Source of the DNA: Selenomonas sp. WCT3
Lineage (GTDB): Bacteria > Bacillota > Negativicutes > Selenomonadales > Selenomonadaceae
Direction of reading: 5' to 3'
Length of the DNA: 64,000 nucleotides
NCBI GenBank assembly: GCA_900100835.1
Contig: FNCM01000009.1
Location: 1-64,000, forward strand
Of the stretch, positions 8,523 through 16,451 are shown one piece after another. Within the stretch, counting starts at the first letter, position 1, and every line of letters starts with the position of its first letter. The notes beneath the pieces were generated by a model. That model had not been told where the DNA came from. It worked only from the letters and a program-made list of their open reading frames with translations, and made no database searches. Both the position numbers and the translations under genes were made by a program.

Positions 8523-8854
8523 AAATTACAGTTTGCAGGGGAGTAGTACCGAGTTCGTGTTCGAGACAAATCGCCGGCGGCGGGGGCCCCAGTACCAACG
8601 CTCCACCGGTGACAACCCGCTACAAGAAATTTTTGCCTTTTAATTAAGAGTTGGAAAACAGTAAAACGCGCTTCGCTTGAACAAAACTGCTTTTCCAACG
8701 AGAACGCAGGCAAAAATTTCTTGCTTCACGCGGAACGTCAAGGCTACGCTTATGGTACTGGGGCCCCCGCCGCCTCGGTTAGAGTTGGCACTGCCCCTAG
8801 CGGCGGCGAAGAGCTGCTTCGAATGAGGCTCCGCTAACCTGCAAACTGTAATTT
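8523..8854 (+). repeat. Giant nested palindromic intergenic repeat, copy A
   Basis: A 332-bp non-coding element made of four nested inverted repeats. The outer arms 8523-8539/8838-8854 are 17 bp and perfect. The second arms 8576-8597/8753-8774 are 22 bp and perfect and contain GGGGCCCC. The third arms 8623-8637/8709-8723 are 15 bp and perfect. The inner arms 8650-8658/8691-8699 are 9 bp and perfect. The loop carries AAAACGCGCTTCGCTTG (8663-8679), found again in copy B at 37515-37531. It lies between convergent genes and abuts a bidirectional terminator. Confidence 0.9.
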
Positions 8855-8896
8855 AAAAGGTCCGATGACTCTTGGAGGGGAGTCATCGGACCTTTT
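8855..8896. terminator. Bidirectional terminator
   Basis: AAAAGGTCCGATGACTC/GAGTCATCGGACCTTTT, a perfect 17-bp stem with A and T runs on both flanks. It serves the HAD gene and the amt-glnB operon. Confidence 0.9.
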
Positions 8897-8915
8897 GTGT
8901 ATGGGAAAGAGTTAC

Positions 8916-9290
8916 TTAGGCTTCTTTTTTTTCACCGGGGATATCTTTGATGGCATCGGCACCGCGCTGGCCGGTACGGATGCGAACGGCATCGGAAAGT
9001 TCTGTAACGAAAATCTTGCCATCGCCAAAGCTGCCCGTGCGCAGGACTTTCTGAGCTGTATCGAGAACTTTCTCGACGGGAACTTCGCAGATTACGGTCT
9101 CAATCTTGATCTTTGGTACGAGATTGATATCGTATTTTTTGCCACGGTAAACTTCCTCGTGGCCTTTCTGCAAGCCACAGCCAAATACCTGGCTTACGGT
9201 CATGCCGAGTACGCCGATTTCGTTGAGGGCGCGCATGAGGTCATCGAGTTTACTGGAACGGGTGATGATTTCAATTTTTGTGATTTTCAT
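8916..9290 (-). CDS. glnB: P-II nitrogen regulatory protein
   Basis: Protein of 124 residues, slightly longer than the usual 112. The family landmarks are present: the T-loop GLQKGHEEVYRGKKYDINL, VPKIKIE after it, the B-loop TGSFGDGKIF and the C-terminal RIRTGQRG. Tyr53 sits at the position equivalent to the uridylylated Tyr51 of the Escherichia coli protein. P-II proteins sense 2-oxoglutarate and ATP/ADP and block Amt channels. It starts nine bases after the ammonium channel gene on the same strand with AGGTGG upstream, so the two form an operon and the product is GlnK-like in function. Confidence 0.95.
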   Translation of the reverse strand: MKITKIEIITRSSKLDDLMRALNEIGVLGMTVSQVFGCGLQKGHEEVYRGKKYDINLVPKIKIETVICEVPVEKVLDTAQKVLRTGSFGDGKIFVTELSDAVRIRTGQRGADAIKDIPGEKKEA

Positions 9291-9299
9291 GCGACCACC

Positions 9300-10610
9300 T
9301 TATCCTTTCTGCGCATTGATATTCATGACCGTGTTAGCAAGCATCTCGCTGGAGTCTTCAAAACTGCCCAGCATCGGGCTGCCAGCCAGTACGGAACGGG
9401 CATAGCCTCGTTCGCCATGTTCGACGATGTCGAGACCCGTGAGTTCTTCGGCTTCGGAAGCGCGGGTCTCCATCATAGCGCTGACAATCTTATAGAGCAC
9501 GTAGGTGCCGGCAATCGCCAGTGCGTAAGCGACAACAATCGAAACAAGCTGAGCGGTGAAAAGATGGGTTTCGCCAAATAGCAGGCCGTTGGCACCGTCG
9601 GGATTGATTTCCGTGGTAGCCCAAAGCCCCGTGGCAACAGCACCCCAGGTGCCGCCGATGCCATGAACACCGAAGGCGTCAAGGGCATCATCATAACCGA
9701 GTTTTTCTTTGAGAACGGCAACGGCGAAGAAGCAAACAACGCCACCGACAAGACCGATGATAACCGAGGGAAGCGGTGCGACAAAGCCAGCTGCTGGCGT
9801 GATGGCAACGAGACCGGCGACACAGCCGGAAGCTGCACCGAGGATGGTGGGTTTGCCATTGAATTTCCATTCAGCCAGTACCCAGGAAACCGTAGCAGCG
9901 GCAGCAGCAGCCTGGGAGGTTACAAAGGCATTGGCAGCCAAAGCATTGGCGCCGAGAGCACTGCCGGCATTGAAGCCGAACCAGCCAAACCAGAGAAGGG
10001 TAGCACCAAGAACCGTCATCGGCAGGTTGTGGGGAATCATAGCCGTGTGGCCGTAGCCTTTACGTTTGCCCAGCAGGATGCAGAGGGTAAGTCCGGAAAC
10101 ACCAGAGAGGATGTGGATGACGAGACCGCCGGCAAAATCCAGCGCACCGAGTTCAGCCAGGAAGCCGCCGCCCCATACCCAATGAGCCATGGGGTTGTAA
10201 ATGAAGATAGCCCAGAGCAGGATAAAGACAGCAAAAGCAGCGAATTTCATGCGCTCTGCAAAGGCACCGGTGATGAGGGCCGGGGTAATGACGGCAAACA
10301 TGCACTGGAAAGCCACAAAGGCGAGCTCTGGAATTGTGCCGTTTTCGAGTACATTCAAGCCGACACCGGCCAAGCCGAGTTTATCGAGACTGCCGATGAA
10401 ACCATTGATATCAGCGCCGAAGGTCAGGGTATAACCAATCAGCACCCATTCAACCGAAATCATGGCAACGATAAAGAAGCTCTGCATGATGGTGGTCAGT
10501 ACATTCTTACTGCGAACCATGCCGCCGTAAAAGAATGCAAGTCCGGGAGTCATAATGAAGACCAGGGCCGCACTGATGAGGACCCAAGCCGTATCGCCCG
10601 TATCAATCAT
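9300..10610 (-). CDS. amt: Ammonium transporter
   Basis: Amt/MEP/Rh family channel of about 436 residues with 11 membrane segments expected. It begins MIDTGDTAWVLISAALVF and carries the family stretches MTPGLAFFYGGMVRSKN, FNAGSALGANALAANAF and DALDAFGVHGIGGTWG, whose histidine belongs to the pore. The open frame continues upstream to 10757, but that part overlaps leader hairpins and is not protein-like. The ATG at 10608-10610 has AAAGGA ten bases before it and matches the family start. It is cotranscribed with glnB and preceded by a promoter and two tandem terminators (10654-10872), so expression is probably controlled by antitermination. Confidence 0.95.
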   Translation of the reverse strand: MIDTGDTAWVLISAALVFIMTPGLAFFYGGMVRSKNVLTTIMQSFFIVAMISVEWVLIGYTLTFGADINGFIGSLDKLGLAGVGLNVLENGTIPELAFVAFQCMFAVITPALITGAFAERMKFAAFAVFILLWAIFIYNPMAHWVWGGGFLAELGALDFAGGLVIHILSGVSGLTLCILLGKRKGYGHTAMIPHNLPMTVLGATLLWFGWFGFNAGSALGANALAANAFVTSQAAAAAATVSWVLAEWKFNGKPTILGAASGCVAGLVAITPAAGFVAPLPSVIIGLVGGVVCFFAVAVLKEKLGYDDALDAFGVHGIGGTWGAVATGLWATTEINPDGANGLLFGETHLFTAQLVSIVVAYALAIAGTYVLYKIVSAMMETRASEAEELTGLDIVEHGERGYARSVLAGSPMLGSFEDSSEMLANTVMNINAQKG

Positions 10611-10653
10611 GGAAATCAAATCCTTTCGTTCAATAGATGGATAATAGCAGGAA

Positions 10654-10705
10654 TAAAAAAAGCGTCCCACAGATTCTACGGGAATCCATGAGACGCCATT
10701 GTCTC
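10654..10705 (-). promoter_or_regulatory. amt leader: second terminator overlapping an AATG hexaloop hairpin
   Basis: On the minus strand the hairpin GAGAC-AATGGC-GTCTC (10690-10705) shares its 3' arm with the terminator GCGTCTCATGGATTC/GAATCTGTGGGACGC (10662-10696), followed by seven T residues. The two folds exclude each other, as in antitermination leaders. The hexaloop has A at position 1 and G at position 4, as in ANTAR-protein target RNAs. Confidence 0.65.
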
Positions 10706-10774
10706 TTTGCGGCATGTCAATCGGGAAATTGGCATGCCTATGATACTTGACAGACAATCAACCCTTCGGAGGAC

Positions 10775-10823
10775 AGAAAAGCCCCAGAGAATCCGGTACC
10801 TGATTCTCTGGGGCTTCATTGCC
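10775..10823 (-). promoter_or_regulatory. amt leader: first terminator overlapping an AATG hexaloop
   Basis: The minus-strand terminator GCCCCAGAGAATC...GATTCTCTGGGGC (10781-10814) is followed by TTTT. A short hairpin GGC-AATGAA-GCC (10812-10823) overlaps its 5' arm. The stem is only three base pairs plus an isolated outer pair, so this copy is weaker than the second. Confidence 0.55.
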
Positions 10824-10843
10824 TCTTGTTTGTTGATGGCTTT

Positions 10844-10872
10844 ATTATAATCAGCAAATTTGGTCCTGTCAA
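10844..10872 (-). promoter_or_regulatory. amt-glnB promoter
   Basis: On the minus strand TTGACA (10867-10872), 17-base spacer, TATAAT (10844-10849): a perfect consensus, so regulation is probably after initiation, in the leader. Confidence 0.85.
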
Positions 10873-10885
10873 TAACGTGTGCTAA

Positions 10886-10901
10886 TGTATACAAGAATAC
10901 A
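10886..10901. promoter_or_regulatory. Possible operator in the amt/ttdA divergent region
   Basis: Inverted repeat TGTAT-ACAAGA-ATACA. It resembles GntR-type operators in composition. No cognate regulator lies next to it. Confidence 0.3.
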
Positions 10902-10979
10902 GGGGAAGGAAAAAGCTGCTGGGGGAGCGAAGTATTCTAGGTGATTATAGGGAGACTGGTGCTAAGGGGGAGCGATAGT

Positions 10980-11879
10980 ATGACAAAAGATGAGGCTGTA
11001 TTTCGCATGACGGATATCCTGGCAAAGTTTGTCGCCTTTACAGGGAAGCGGCTGCCAGATGATGTTCGGGAAAAGATTGCCGAACTGGCTGGACAGGAAG
11101 AAGAGCCGCTGGCAAAAGCAATCTATCAGACCATGCTGAAGAATCAGGAACTGGCCCAGGAGCTCAACCGTCCCAGCTGCCAGGATACGGGAGCCATTCA
11201 ATTCTTTCTAAAATGCGGAGCAAATTTTCCCTATATGGGGGAGCTGCCAAGTATCTTGCGGAAAAGCGTAATTCAGGCTACCAAGGATGCGCCGCTTCGC
11301 CATAATGCCGTGGAAACCTTTGACGAGTACAACACGGGGAAAAATGTGGCCCTGGGGATTCCTTCCTTGTTTTGGGATGTGCTTCCGGAGCGGGATGATT
11401 GCGAAATTTACACCTATATGGCTGGGGGCGGCTGCTCCCTGCCAGGACATGCCAAAGTATTGATGCCTGGGGAAGGGTACGAAGGAGTTACGCGGTTCGT
11501 TCTTGATGTCATGACCAGCTATGGGTTAAATGCCTGTCCACCGCTCTTGGTGGGCGTGGGGATCGGCACTTCGGTGGAGGTGGCAGCCCTGCATTCCAAG
11601 AAGGCCCTCATGCGTCCCATTGGTTCCCATAATCCCAATCCCCGGGCGGCGAAAATGGAACAGCTGCTGGAAGCTGGCATCAATAAGATTGGCCTTGGTC
11701 CCCAAGGCCTCAAGGGGAAGAATTCGGTGTTAGGGGTTCATATCGAAAACAGTGCCCGCCATCCGTCGGTCATCGGCGTAGCGGTCAATGTGGGCTGCTG
11801 GTCTCATCGCCGTGGACATATCGTATTCGATAGGGATTTGAACTATACTATTGATTCCCATTCGGAGGTGGATTTCTGA
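10980..11879 (+). CDS. ttdA: L(+)-tartrate dehydratase alpha subunit
   Basis: Protein of 299 residues, the 4Fe-4S-binding subunit of a class I hydro-lyase. It aligns by eye over its length with E. coli Ttd[68 protein letters not shown] and [12 protein letters not shown] are all in order, including the cysteines expected to hold the cluster. With TtdB it dehydrates tartrate to oxaloacetate. The ATG at 10980 follows AAGGGGGAGCGATAG; the longer upstream frame is unlikely. Its stop overlaps the ttdB start by one base. A class I fumarase is the closest alternative. Confidence 0.88.
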   Translation: MTKDEAVFRMTDILAKFVAFTGKRLPDDVREKIAELAGQEEEPLAKAIYQTMLKNQELAQELNRPSCQDTGAIQFFLKCGANFPYMGELPSILRKSVIQATKDAPLRHNAVETFDEYNTGKNVALGIPSLFWDVLPERDDCEIYTYMAGGGCSLPGHAKVLMPGEGYEGVTRFVLDVMTSYGLNACPPLLVGVGIGTSVEVAALHSKKALMRPIGSHNPNPRAAKMEQLLEAGINKIGLGPQGLKGKNSVLGVHIENSARHPSVIGVAVNVGCWSHRRGHIVFDRDLNYTIDSHSEVDF

Positions 11880-12490
11880 TGGCAAAAAAAATACTTACGA
11901 CGCCTATCAAAGCTGAGGATTTAGAAGATATCCAGGTGGGGGATGTCATTTATCTGACGGGGAAGCTCACCACCTGCCGGGATGTAGCCCATCGCCGTGT
12001 TATTGAAGAGAAGCGTCCACTGCCTGTGGATATTAAGGACGGCGCCATTTTGCATGCCGGCCCGATTATTCGCCCGCTAGGCGAGGATAAATATGAGATG
12101 GTCACGGTGGGGCCTACCACATCCATGCGAATGGAAAAATTTGAGGAAGCCTTCATCAAAGAGACCGGTGTCCGGCTGATTATCGGTAAAGGCGGCATGG
12201 GGGATGGAACGATGCGGGGCTGCCGGGATTACAAGGCGATCCATTGCGTATTCCCTGCCGGCTGTGCCGTGGTGGCGGCAACCTGTGTGGAAGAGATTAT
12301 CGATGCCCAGTGGAAGGACTTGGGCATGCCGGAAACCCTGTGGACCAGTCAGGTAAAAGAGTTTGGGCCCCTCATTGTATCGATTGATACCCATGGCCGC
12401 AATATTTTTGAAGAGAACAAGGTTCTTTTCAACGAGCGGAAAGAAGAAGTCTATGAGGAAATCTGTAAGGAAGTCAAATTCATCAAATAG
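11879..12490 (+). CDS. ttdB: L(+)-tartrate dehydratase beta subunit
   Basis: Protein of 203 residues, the partner of Ttd[14 protein letters not shown] at the start, [40 protein letters not shown] and [14 protein letters not shown] match E. coli TtdB in order and length. The start codon overlaps the ttdA stop (TGATG), so translation is coupled. The stop at 12490 directly abuts the stop of the convergent glycosylase gene. Confidence 0.9.
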   Translation: MAKKILTTPIKAEDLEDIQVGDVIYLTGKLTTCRDVAHRRVIEEKRPLPVDIKDGAILHAGPIIRPLGEDKYEMVTVGPTTSMRMEKFEEAFIKETGVRLIIGKGGMGDGTMRGCRDYKAIHCVFPAGCAVVAATCVEEIIDAQWKDLGMPETLWTSQVKEFGPLIVSIDTHGRNIFEENKVLFNERKEEVYEEICKEVKFIK

Positions 12491-12985
12491 TTACGGGCGG
12501 ATGACTTCGCCCCATTTGGCGGCCAGCATTTCCAGGCGCCAGCGGGCATTGGCCGGGCTGGTAGAGGGCAGGGCATAAAAGGCGATATCCCTGCGGGACA
12601 GCAGAGCTTTGTTATAGCGCTTAAAGGCCTGGGCCGATTTGCCGCCATTGAAGCAGATGGTTTTGATTTTTGGATACTTTGCCAGCAGGGCAGTGAAGTC
12701 ATTGCACTGCTCATTTTTTATGGCGGAATCGAGACTGCCGTCGCGGTCACAGGTATCAAGGGAATCCCAAAGGGCAATGTGATGGCGCAATAGCATTTGC
12801 AACCGCTCTTCGTAGACCAGGGGGACGGCAGGTTCTTCTAGCAGCCGTGCCATCAGGGGCCAAAAGCGGTTTTGGGGATGGGCATAATATTGCTGCTGCT
12901 CTAGGGAGGTGACACCGGGCATAGAGCCAAGAATCAGGGTATGACAGGTATCATCGATGCTGGGGGGAAAGCCAATACAATTCAT
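12491..12985 (-). CDS. DNA-deoxyinosine glycosylase (uracil-DNA glycosylase superfamily)
   Basis: Protein of 164 residues with the active-site segment LGSMPGVTSLEQQQYYAHPQNRFW near residue 20, typical of family 6 hypoxanthine-DNA glycosylases, and the C-terminal PSTSPANA loop, the counterpart of the HPSP-type motif. It should remove deaminated adenine (hypoxanthine) from DNA and start base excision repair. The ATG at 12983-12985 is chosen over the open upstream frame because AGGAGGT sits six to twelve bases before it. It is a single gene, convergent with ttdB with no base between them. Confidence 0.88.
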   Translation of the reverse strand: MNCIGFPPSIDDTCHTLILGSMPGVTSLEQQQYYAHPQNRFWPLMARLLEEPAVPLVYEERLQMLLRHHIALWDSLDTCDRDGSLDSAIKNEQCNDFTALLAKYPKIKTICFNGGKSAQAFKRYNKALLSRRDIAFYALPSTSPANARWRLEMLAAKWGEVIRP

Positions 12986-13036
12986 AAAATACCTCCTAGG
13001 TTTTTTCTTTATTTTAGCATATTGCAAAAAATAATC

Positions 13037-13098
13037 TTGACTGGTGGTTATTTTTTGCTATAATTAATTCAACAAATGAATTGTTGTTCATATATTGA
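13037..13098 (+). promoter_or_regulatory. Promoter with ArsR/SmtB-like operator
   Basis: TTGACT (13037-13042), 16-base spacer, TATAAT (13059-13064). An inverted repeat CAAATGAA...TTCATATATTG (13073-13097) covers the start of transcription, in the place and style of metal-sensing ArsR/SmtB operators. Confidence 0.5.
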
Positions 13099-13120
13099 AG
13101 GAAGATATGAGGTGAGACGG

Positions 13121-15265
13121 ATGGATAAAAGGAAGCGCAATTTGGTGCGGATTATTGTGGCCACGGTGCTGCTAGTGGCGTTAGCCTATGCGCCCTTAGC
13201 CGGGAGCTGGCGATTTGCTGCCTATCTGGTGCCATATCTGGTGGTGGGCTATGATGTTCTGCTGAAAGCCGCCAAAGGCGTGAAGAACCGCAAGGCCTTT
13301 GATGAAAGCCTCTTGATGGCCATCGCTACTATTGGTGCAATGGCACTGGCTGTTTATGAGGATGGCGATTATACGGAAGGAATTGCCGTCATGCTGTTCT
13401 ATCAGGTGGGCGAGTGGTTCCAAAGCTATGCGGTGGGCAGAAGCCGCCGGGATATCAGCAATCTCATGGATATCCGTCCGGATTATGCCAATATTGAGCA
13501 GCCCAACGGCCAGCTGGAACAAGTGCCGCCGGAGGAAGTGGCTGTAGGGACGGAAATCGTTGTACAACCTGGAGAAAAAATTCCCCTTGATGGAATCGTA
13601 ACTGAGGGAAAATCGAGCCTGGATACTATTGCGCTGACTGGCGAAAGCCTGCCGCGGGAGGTGGACCCGGGAGACGAAGTGCTTAGCGGCTGCATCAATA
13701 CGAATGGCCTGCTGCGGATTCGTACCACGAAGGAGTTCGAGGAATCTACGGCATCAAAAATCCTCGAATTGGTGGAAGATGCCAGCTCCAATAAGTCAAG
13801 GTCGGAGGCCTTTATTACGCGGTTTGCCCGGGTCTATACGCCGTTGGTGGTCTATGCGGCCATCGCCTTGGCCTTGGTGCCTCCTCTGTGGCAGCTCGTA
13901 TGGGCCGGTGCGGAGCCACAGTGGGGCGTGTGGTTTTACCGTGCTTTGACCTTCCTGGTCATTAGCTGCCCCTGTGCTTTGGTTATCAGCATTCCTTTAA
14001 GCTTTTTTGCCGGCCTTGGCGGAGCCAGCCGACAGGGCGTACTGATTAAGGGGTCAAATTATTTGGAAGCCCTGGCGTCGGTGGATACGGTGGTATTTGA
14101 TAAGACCGGCACCTTGACGAAAGGTGTCTTTGAAGTCACGGCGATTCATCCGGAAAAATTGGATGAACGGCAGCTGCTCCATCTGGCGGCTCATGTGGAA
14201 CGTTTTTCCAACCATCCCATTGCGGCCTCCCTTAAGGCTGCTTATCGGGAGGAAGCCGATGATTGCGTGGTGGAAGATATGGAGGAGCTGGCCGGCTTTG
14301 GTGTTCGGGCCAAGGTCAATGGACATTCCCTTAGCGTTGGCAACAGCCGTCTGATGGAAGCGGAAGGTATCGCGTGGCGTGACTGCCAGCATAGCGGCAC
14401 CATCCTTCATGTGGCTATGGATGGGGAATATGTTGGTCACATCGTGATTTCCGATGTGGTGAAAGAAACTTCCCAGCAGGCGGTGGCGGCTCTGCATGGC
14501 AACGGTGTGGCAAAAGTCTTTATGCTGACTGGTGATGTTTCCAAGGTGGCCGAGGAAGTGGCTGCGCAGCTGGGGATTGATGGTGTGTACAGCGAATTGC
14601 TGCCAGCGGATAAAGTGACCAAAGTGGAAGAGCTGTTGGCAGCCAAACAGCAGGCGGGAAGTCATGGTAAGCTAGCCTTTGTGGGAGATGGAATCAACGA
14701 TGCACCGGTAATATCCCGGGCCGATGTGGGCATTGCCATGGGGGCTATGGGTTCAGATGCCGCCATTGAAGCTGCCGATGTGGTGCTAATGGATGACAAT
14801 CCACTGCAATTAGCCAAGGCACAGCGCATTGCCCGCAAGACGATGGGGATTGTTCAGCAGAATATTTGGGGTTCAATCGGTGTCAAAGTCGTCGTGCTTA
14901 TGCTTGGTGCCGTGGGCCTGGCCAATATGTGGGCGGCCATCTTTGCCGATGTGGGCGTTATGGTGCTGGCAGTGCTCAACGCCATGCGGGCGATGATGGT
15001 GCCGGGAGGAAAGTTGGATGAAGCCAATGGTAGAAAGGAAACTGAGATGAAAAAGTCATACAAAATCGATGTGGATTGCCCTAATTGTGCAAGTCTTATG
15101 GAGGAAGCGGCCAACAAGACCACCGGGGTTAAATCGGCAACCGTCAACTTCATGATGTTGAAGATGAAAGTCGAATTTGAAGAGGGCTATGACGCCGCTG
15201 CCGTCATGGAACAGGTTCGGCAAAATTGCAAACAGGTTGAAGATGATTGCGAAATATATCTTTAA
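13121..15265 (+). CDS. Heavy-metal P1B-type ATPase with C-terminal HMA domain
   Basis: Efflux pump of 714 residues. Present are the transmembrane metal motif CPC (Cys283-Cys285), the phosphorylated DKTGT (Asp327), the SNHP motif of P1B pumps, the A-domain TGES, and GDGINDAP near 522. The CPC type and divergent sequence suggest Zn/Cd/Pb export, though copper is not excluded. The N terminus goes straight into membrane helices with no metal-binding domain. Instead a heavy-metal-associated domain with CPNC (Cys653/Cys656) is fused after the last helix. The ATG at 13121 follows GAGGTG; the ATG at 13076 lies only about 10 bases from the promoter's -10 box and has no ribosome-binding site. Confidence 0.92.
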   Translation: MDKRKRNLVRIIVATVLLVALAYAPLAGSWRFAAYLVPYLVVGYDVLLKAAKGVKNRKAFDESLLMAIATIGAMALAVYEDGDYTEGIAVMLFYQVGEWFQSYAVGRSRRDISNLMDIRPDYANIEQPNGQLEQVPPEEVAVGTEIVVQPGEKIPLDGIVTEGKSSLDTIALTGESLPREVDPGDEVLSGCINTNGLLRIRTTKEFEESTASKILELVEDASSNKSRSEAFITRFARVYTPLVVYAAIALALVPPLWQLVWAGAEPQWGVWFYRALTFLVISCPCALVISIPLSFFAGLGGASRQGVLIKGSNYLEALASVDTVVFDKTGTLTKGVFEVTAIHPEKLDERQLLHLAAHVERFSNHPIAASLKAAYREEADDCVVEDMEELAGFGVRAKVNGHSLSVGNSRLMEAEGIAWRDCQHSGTILHVAMDGEYVGHIVISDVVKETSQQAVAALHGNGVAKVFMLTGDVSKVAEEVAAQLGIDGVYSELLPADKVTKVEELLAAKQQAGSHGKLAFVGDGINDAPVISRADVGIAMGAMGSDAAIEAADVVLMDDNPLQLAKAQRIARKTMGIVQQNIWGSIGVKVVVLMLGAVGLANMWAAIFADVGVMVLAVLNAMRAMMVPGGKLDEANGRKETEMKKSYKIDVDCPNCASLMEEAANKTTGVKSATVNFMMLKMKVEFEEGYDAAAVMEQVRQNCKQVEDDCEIYL

Positions 15266-15274
15266 GGCGGAGAC

Positions 15275-15304
15275 AAGCGGGAATGGCAGCATTCCCGCTT
15301 TTTG
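15275..15304 (+). terminator. Rho-independent terminator
   Basis: AAGCGGGAAT/ATTCCCGCTT perfect 10-bp stem followed by a T run. Confidence 0.85.
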
Positions 15305-15325
15305 TGTATAAGGAAGATTTTGTTT

Positions 15326-15355
15326 TTGGCAAAAAAGGAACAATGGCGTTATAAT
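15326..15355 (+). promoter_or_regulatory. Promoter of the thioesterase gene
   Basis: TTGGCA, 18-base spacer, TATAAT. The -10 context CAATGGCGTTATAAT is repeated exactly at the metG promoter. Confidence 0.65.
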
Positions 15356-15390
15356 ATAGAAGATTATATGGCAAGGGAAGTGCTGAGCAG

Positions 15391-15831
15391 ATGAAGCGGA
15401 ACAATCCCATAACGAAAATCCAGCAGCATATTGTTGAATTCTATCATAAAAATCCATTCCTCGAATATATTCATGCCGAGGCAGTGCCAATGGCAGACGG
15501 CGGAGTTCAGCTGGAACTGAAAGTGGAGGCTGAACACACCAATCTCTATGGCATCATTCATGGCGGGGCGTTGATGACCCTGGCGGATACTGCCATGGGG
15601 GCGGCTGCACTGGCGCGAAACAAAAAAGTCGTAACGATGAATCTCAGCATGGACTTCATGCATTCCGTACCGATGACCACCCGGATTATCGCTACGGGAA
15701 CAGTCCTTCACGACGGCCGTCATACCATGACGCTGGAAAGTGAAATCCGTGATGAGGCGGGAAAACTGTTTGCCAAAGCCCATGGTACCTTTTATGTATT
15801 GGGGCGCTTTGTTGACGATTTTGCAGAATAA
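15391..15831 (+). CDS. PaaI-family hotdog thioesterase
   Basis: Protein of 146 residues with a single hotdog domain. NLYGIIHGGALMTLADTAMG (about 51-70) is the hallmark helix segment, with the HGG and acidic residue used in catalysis, followed by strands TMNLSMDFMHSVP. Such enzymes hydrolyse acyl-CoA or aryl-CoA thioesters as tetramers in the cytoplasm; the substrate is unknown. It has its own promoter (15326) and is followed after 59 bases by an HD protein. Confidence 0.88.
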   Translation: MKRNNPITKIQQHIVEFYHKNPFLEYIHAEAVPMADGGVQLELKVEAEHTNLYGIIHGGALMTLADTAMGAAALARNKKVVTMNLSMDFMHSVPMTTRIIATGTVLHDGRHTMTLESEIRDEAGKLFAKAHGTFYVLGRFVDDFAE

Positions 15832-15890
15832 CGCGTATAATTATTTACATAATTGCAGATTTGAACGTCTTTTTACTGGGAGGTTGTACA

Positions 15891-16451
15891 ATGAGTGAGT
15901 TAACCTTAGCCAAGGCAAAAGAAATACTGGCCAAACATACGACGGAGGCCCATCTTTTCACCCATGCGGCAGCTGTCAGTGCAGCCATGGGGGCAATGGC
16001 CGATCATTTTGGTGCCGATAAAGAATATTGGGAAGCAATTGGGTATCTCCACGATGTGGATTATGAAGAATTCCCCGATGAACACTGCCATCATGTGCGT
16101 GAATTGCTGGCACCGGAAGGCGTGGACGAAGAAGTAATCCAGGCGATTATTTCCCATGGATGGGGCATTACCACCGATGAGAAAGAGCCCGTGACGGATA
16201 TGGAAAAGAGCCTCTATACGGTGGATGAGCTCACGGGAATTGTCCAGGCCTATGCACTCATGCGCCCGGAAAAAATGGATGGGATGGAATTGAAATCCTT
16301 CAAGAAAAAATTCAAGGACAAGAAATTTGCCGCTAAATGCAGCCGGGATACCATCAAAAAAGGAATGGATATGCTTGGTATGGAACCGTCAGCGGTGATG
16401 CAATGCTGCATCGACGGCATGCAGGCACACAAGGAGGAGTTAGGCTTTTGA
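15891..16451 (+). CDS. HD-domain hydrolase-like protein
   Basis: Protein of 186 residues. The HD signature is LHDVDYEEFPDEH (about 47-59), with an upstream His (FTHAAAV) and a later ISHGW that could complete a metal site, as in metal-dependent phosphohydrolases. The ATG at 15891 has GGGAGG nine bases upstream and is preferred over an earlier in-frame start. Its last four bases overlap the LysR gene that follows, so the pair is cotranscribed. Substrate unknown. Confidence 0.82.
   Translation: MSELTLAKAKEILAKHTTEAHLFTHAAAVSAAMGAMADHFGADKEYWEAIGYLHDVDYEEFPDEHCHHVRELLAPEGVDEEVIQAIISHGWGITTDEKEPVTDMEKSLYTVDELTGIVQAYALMRPEKMDGMELKSFKKKFKDKKFAAKCSRDTIKKGMDMLGMEPSAVMQCCIDGMQAHKEELGF

Noticed and set aside
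8523..8854. Insertion sequence remnant encoding a transposase
   Set aside because: No coding potential; the element is almost entirely inverted repeat.
9663..10691. A 342-residue plus-strand frame opposite amt
   Set aside because: Antisense of a clear ammonium channel gene; polar, low-complexity translation and no ribosome-binding site.
10611..10757. N-terminal extension of Amt to MSVKYHRH
   Set aside because: It translates leader hairpins and terminators; the ATG at 10608-10610 has a ribosome-binding site and matches the family start.
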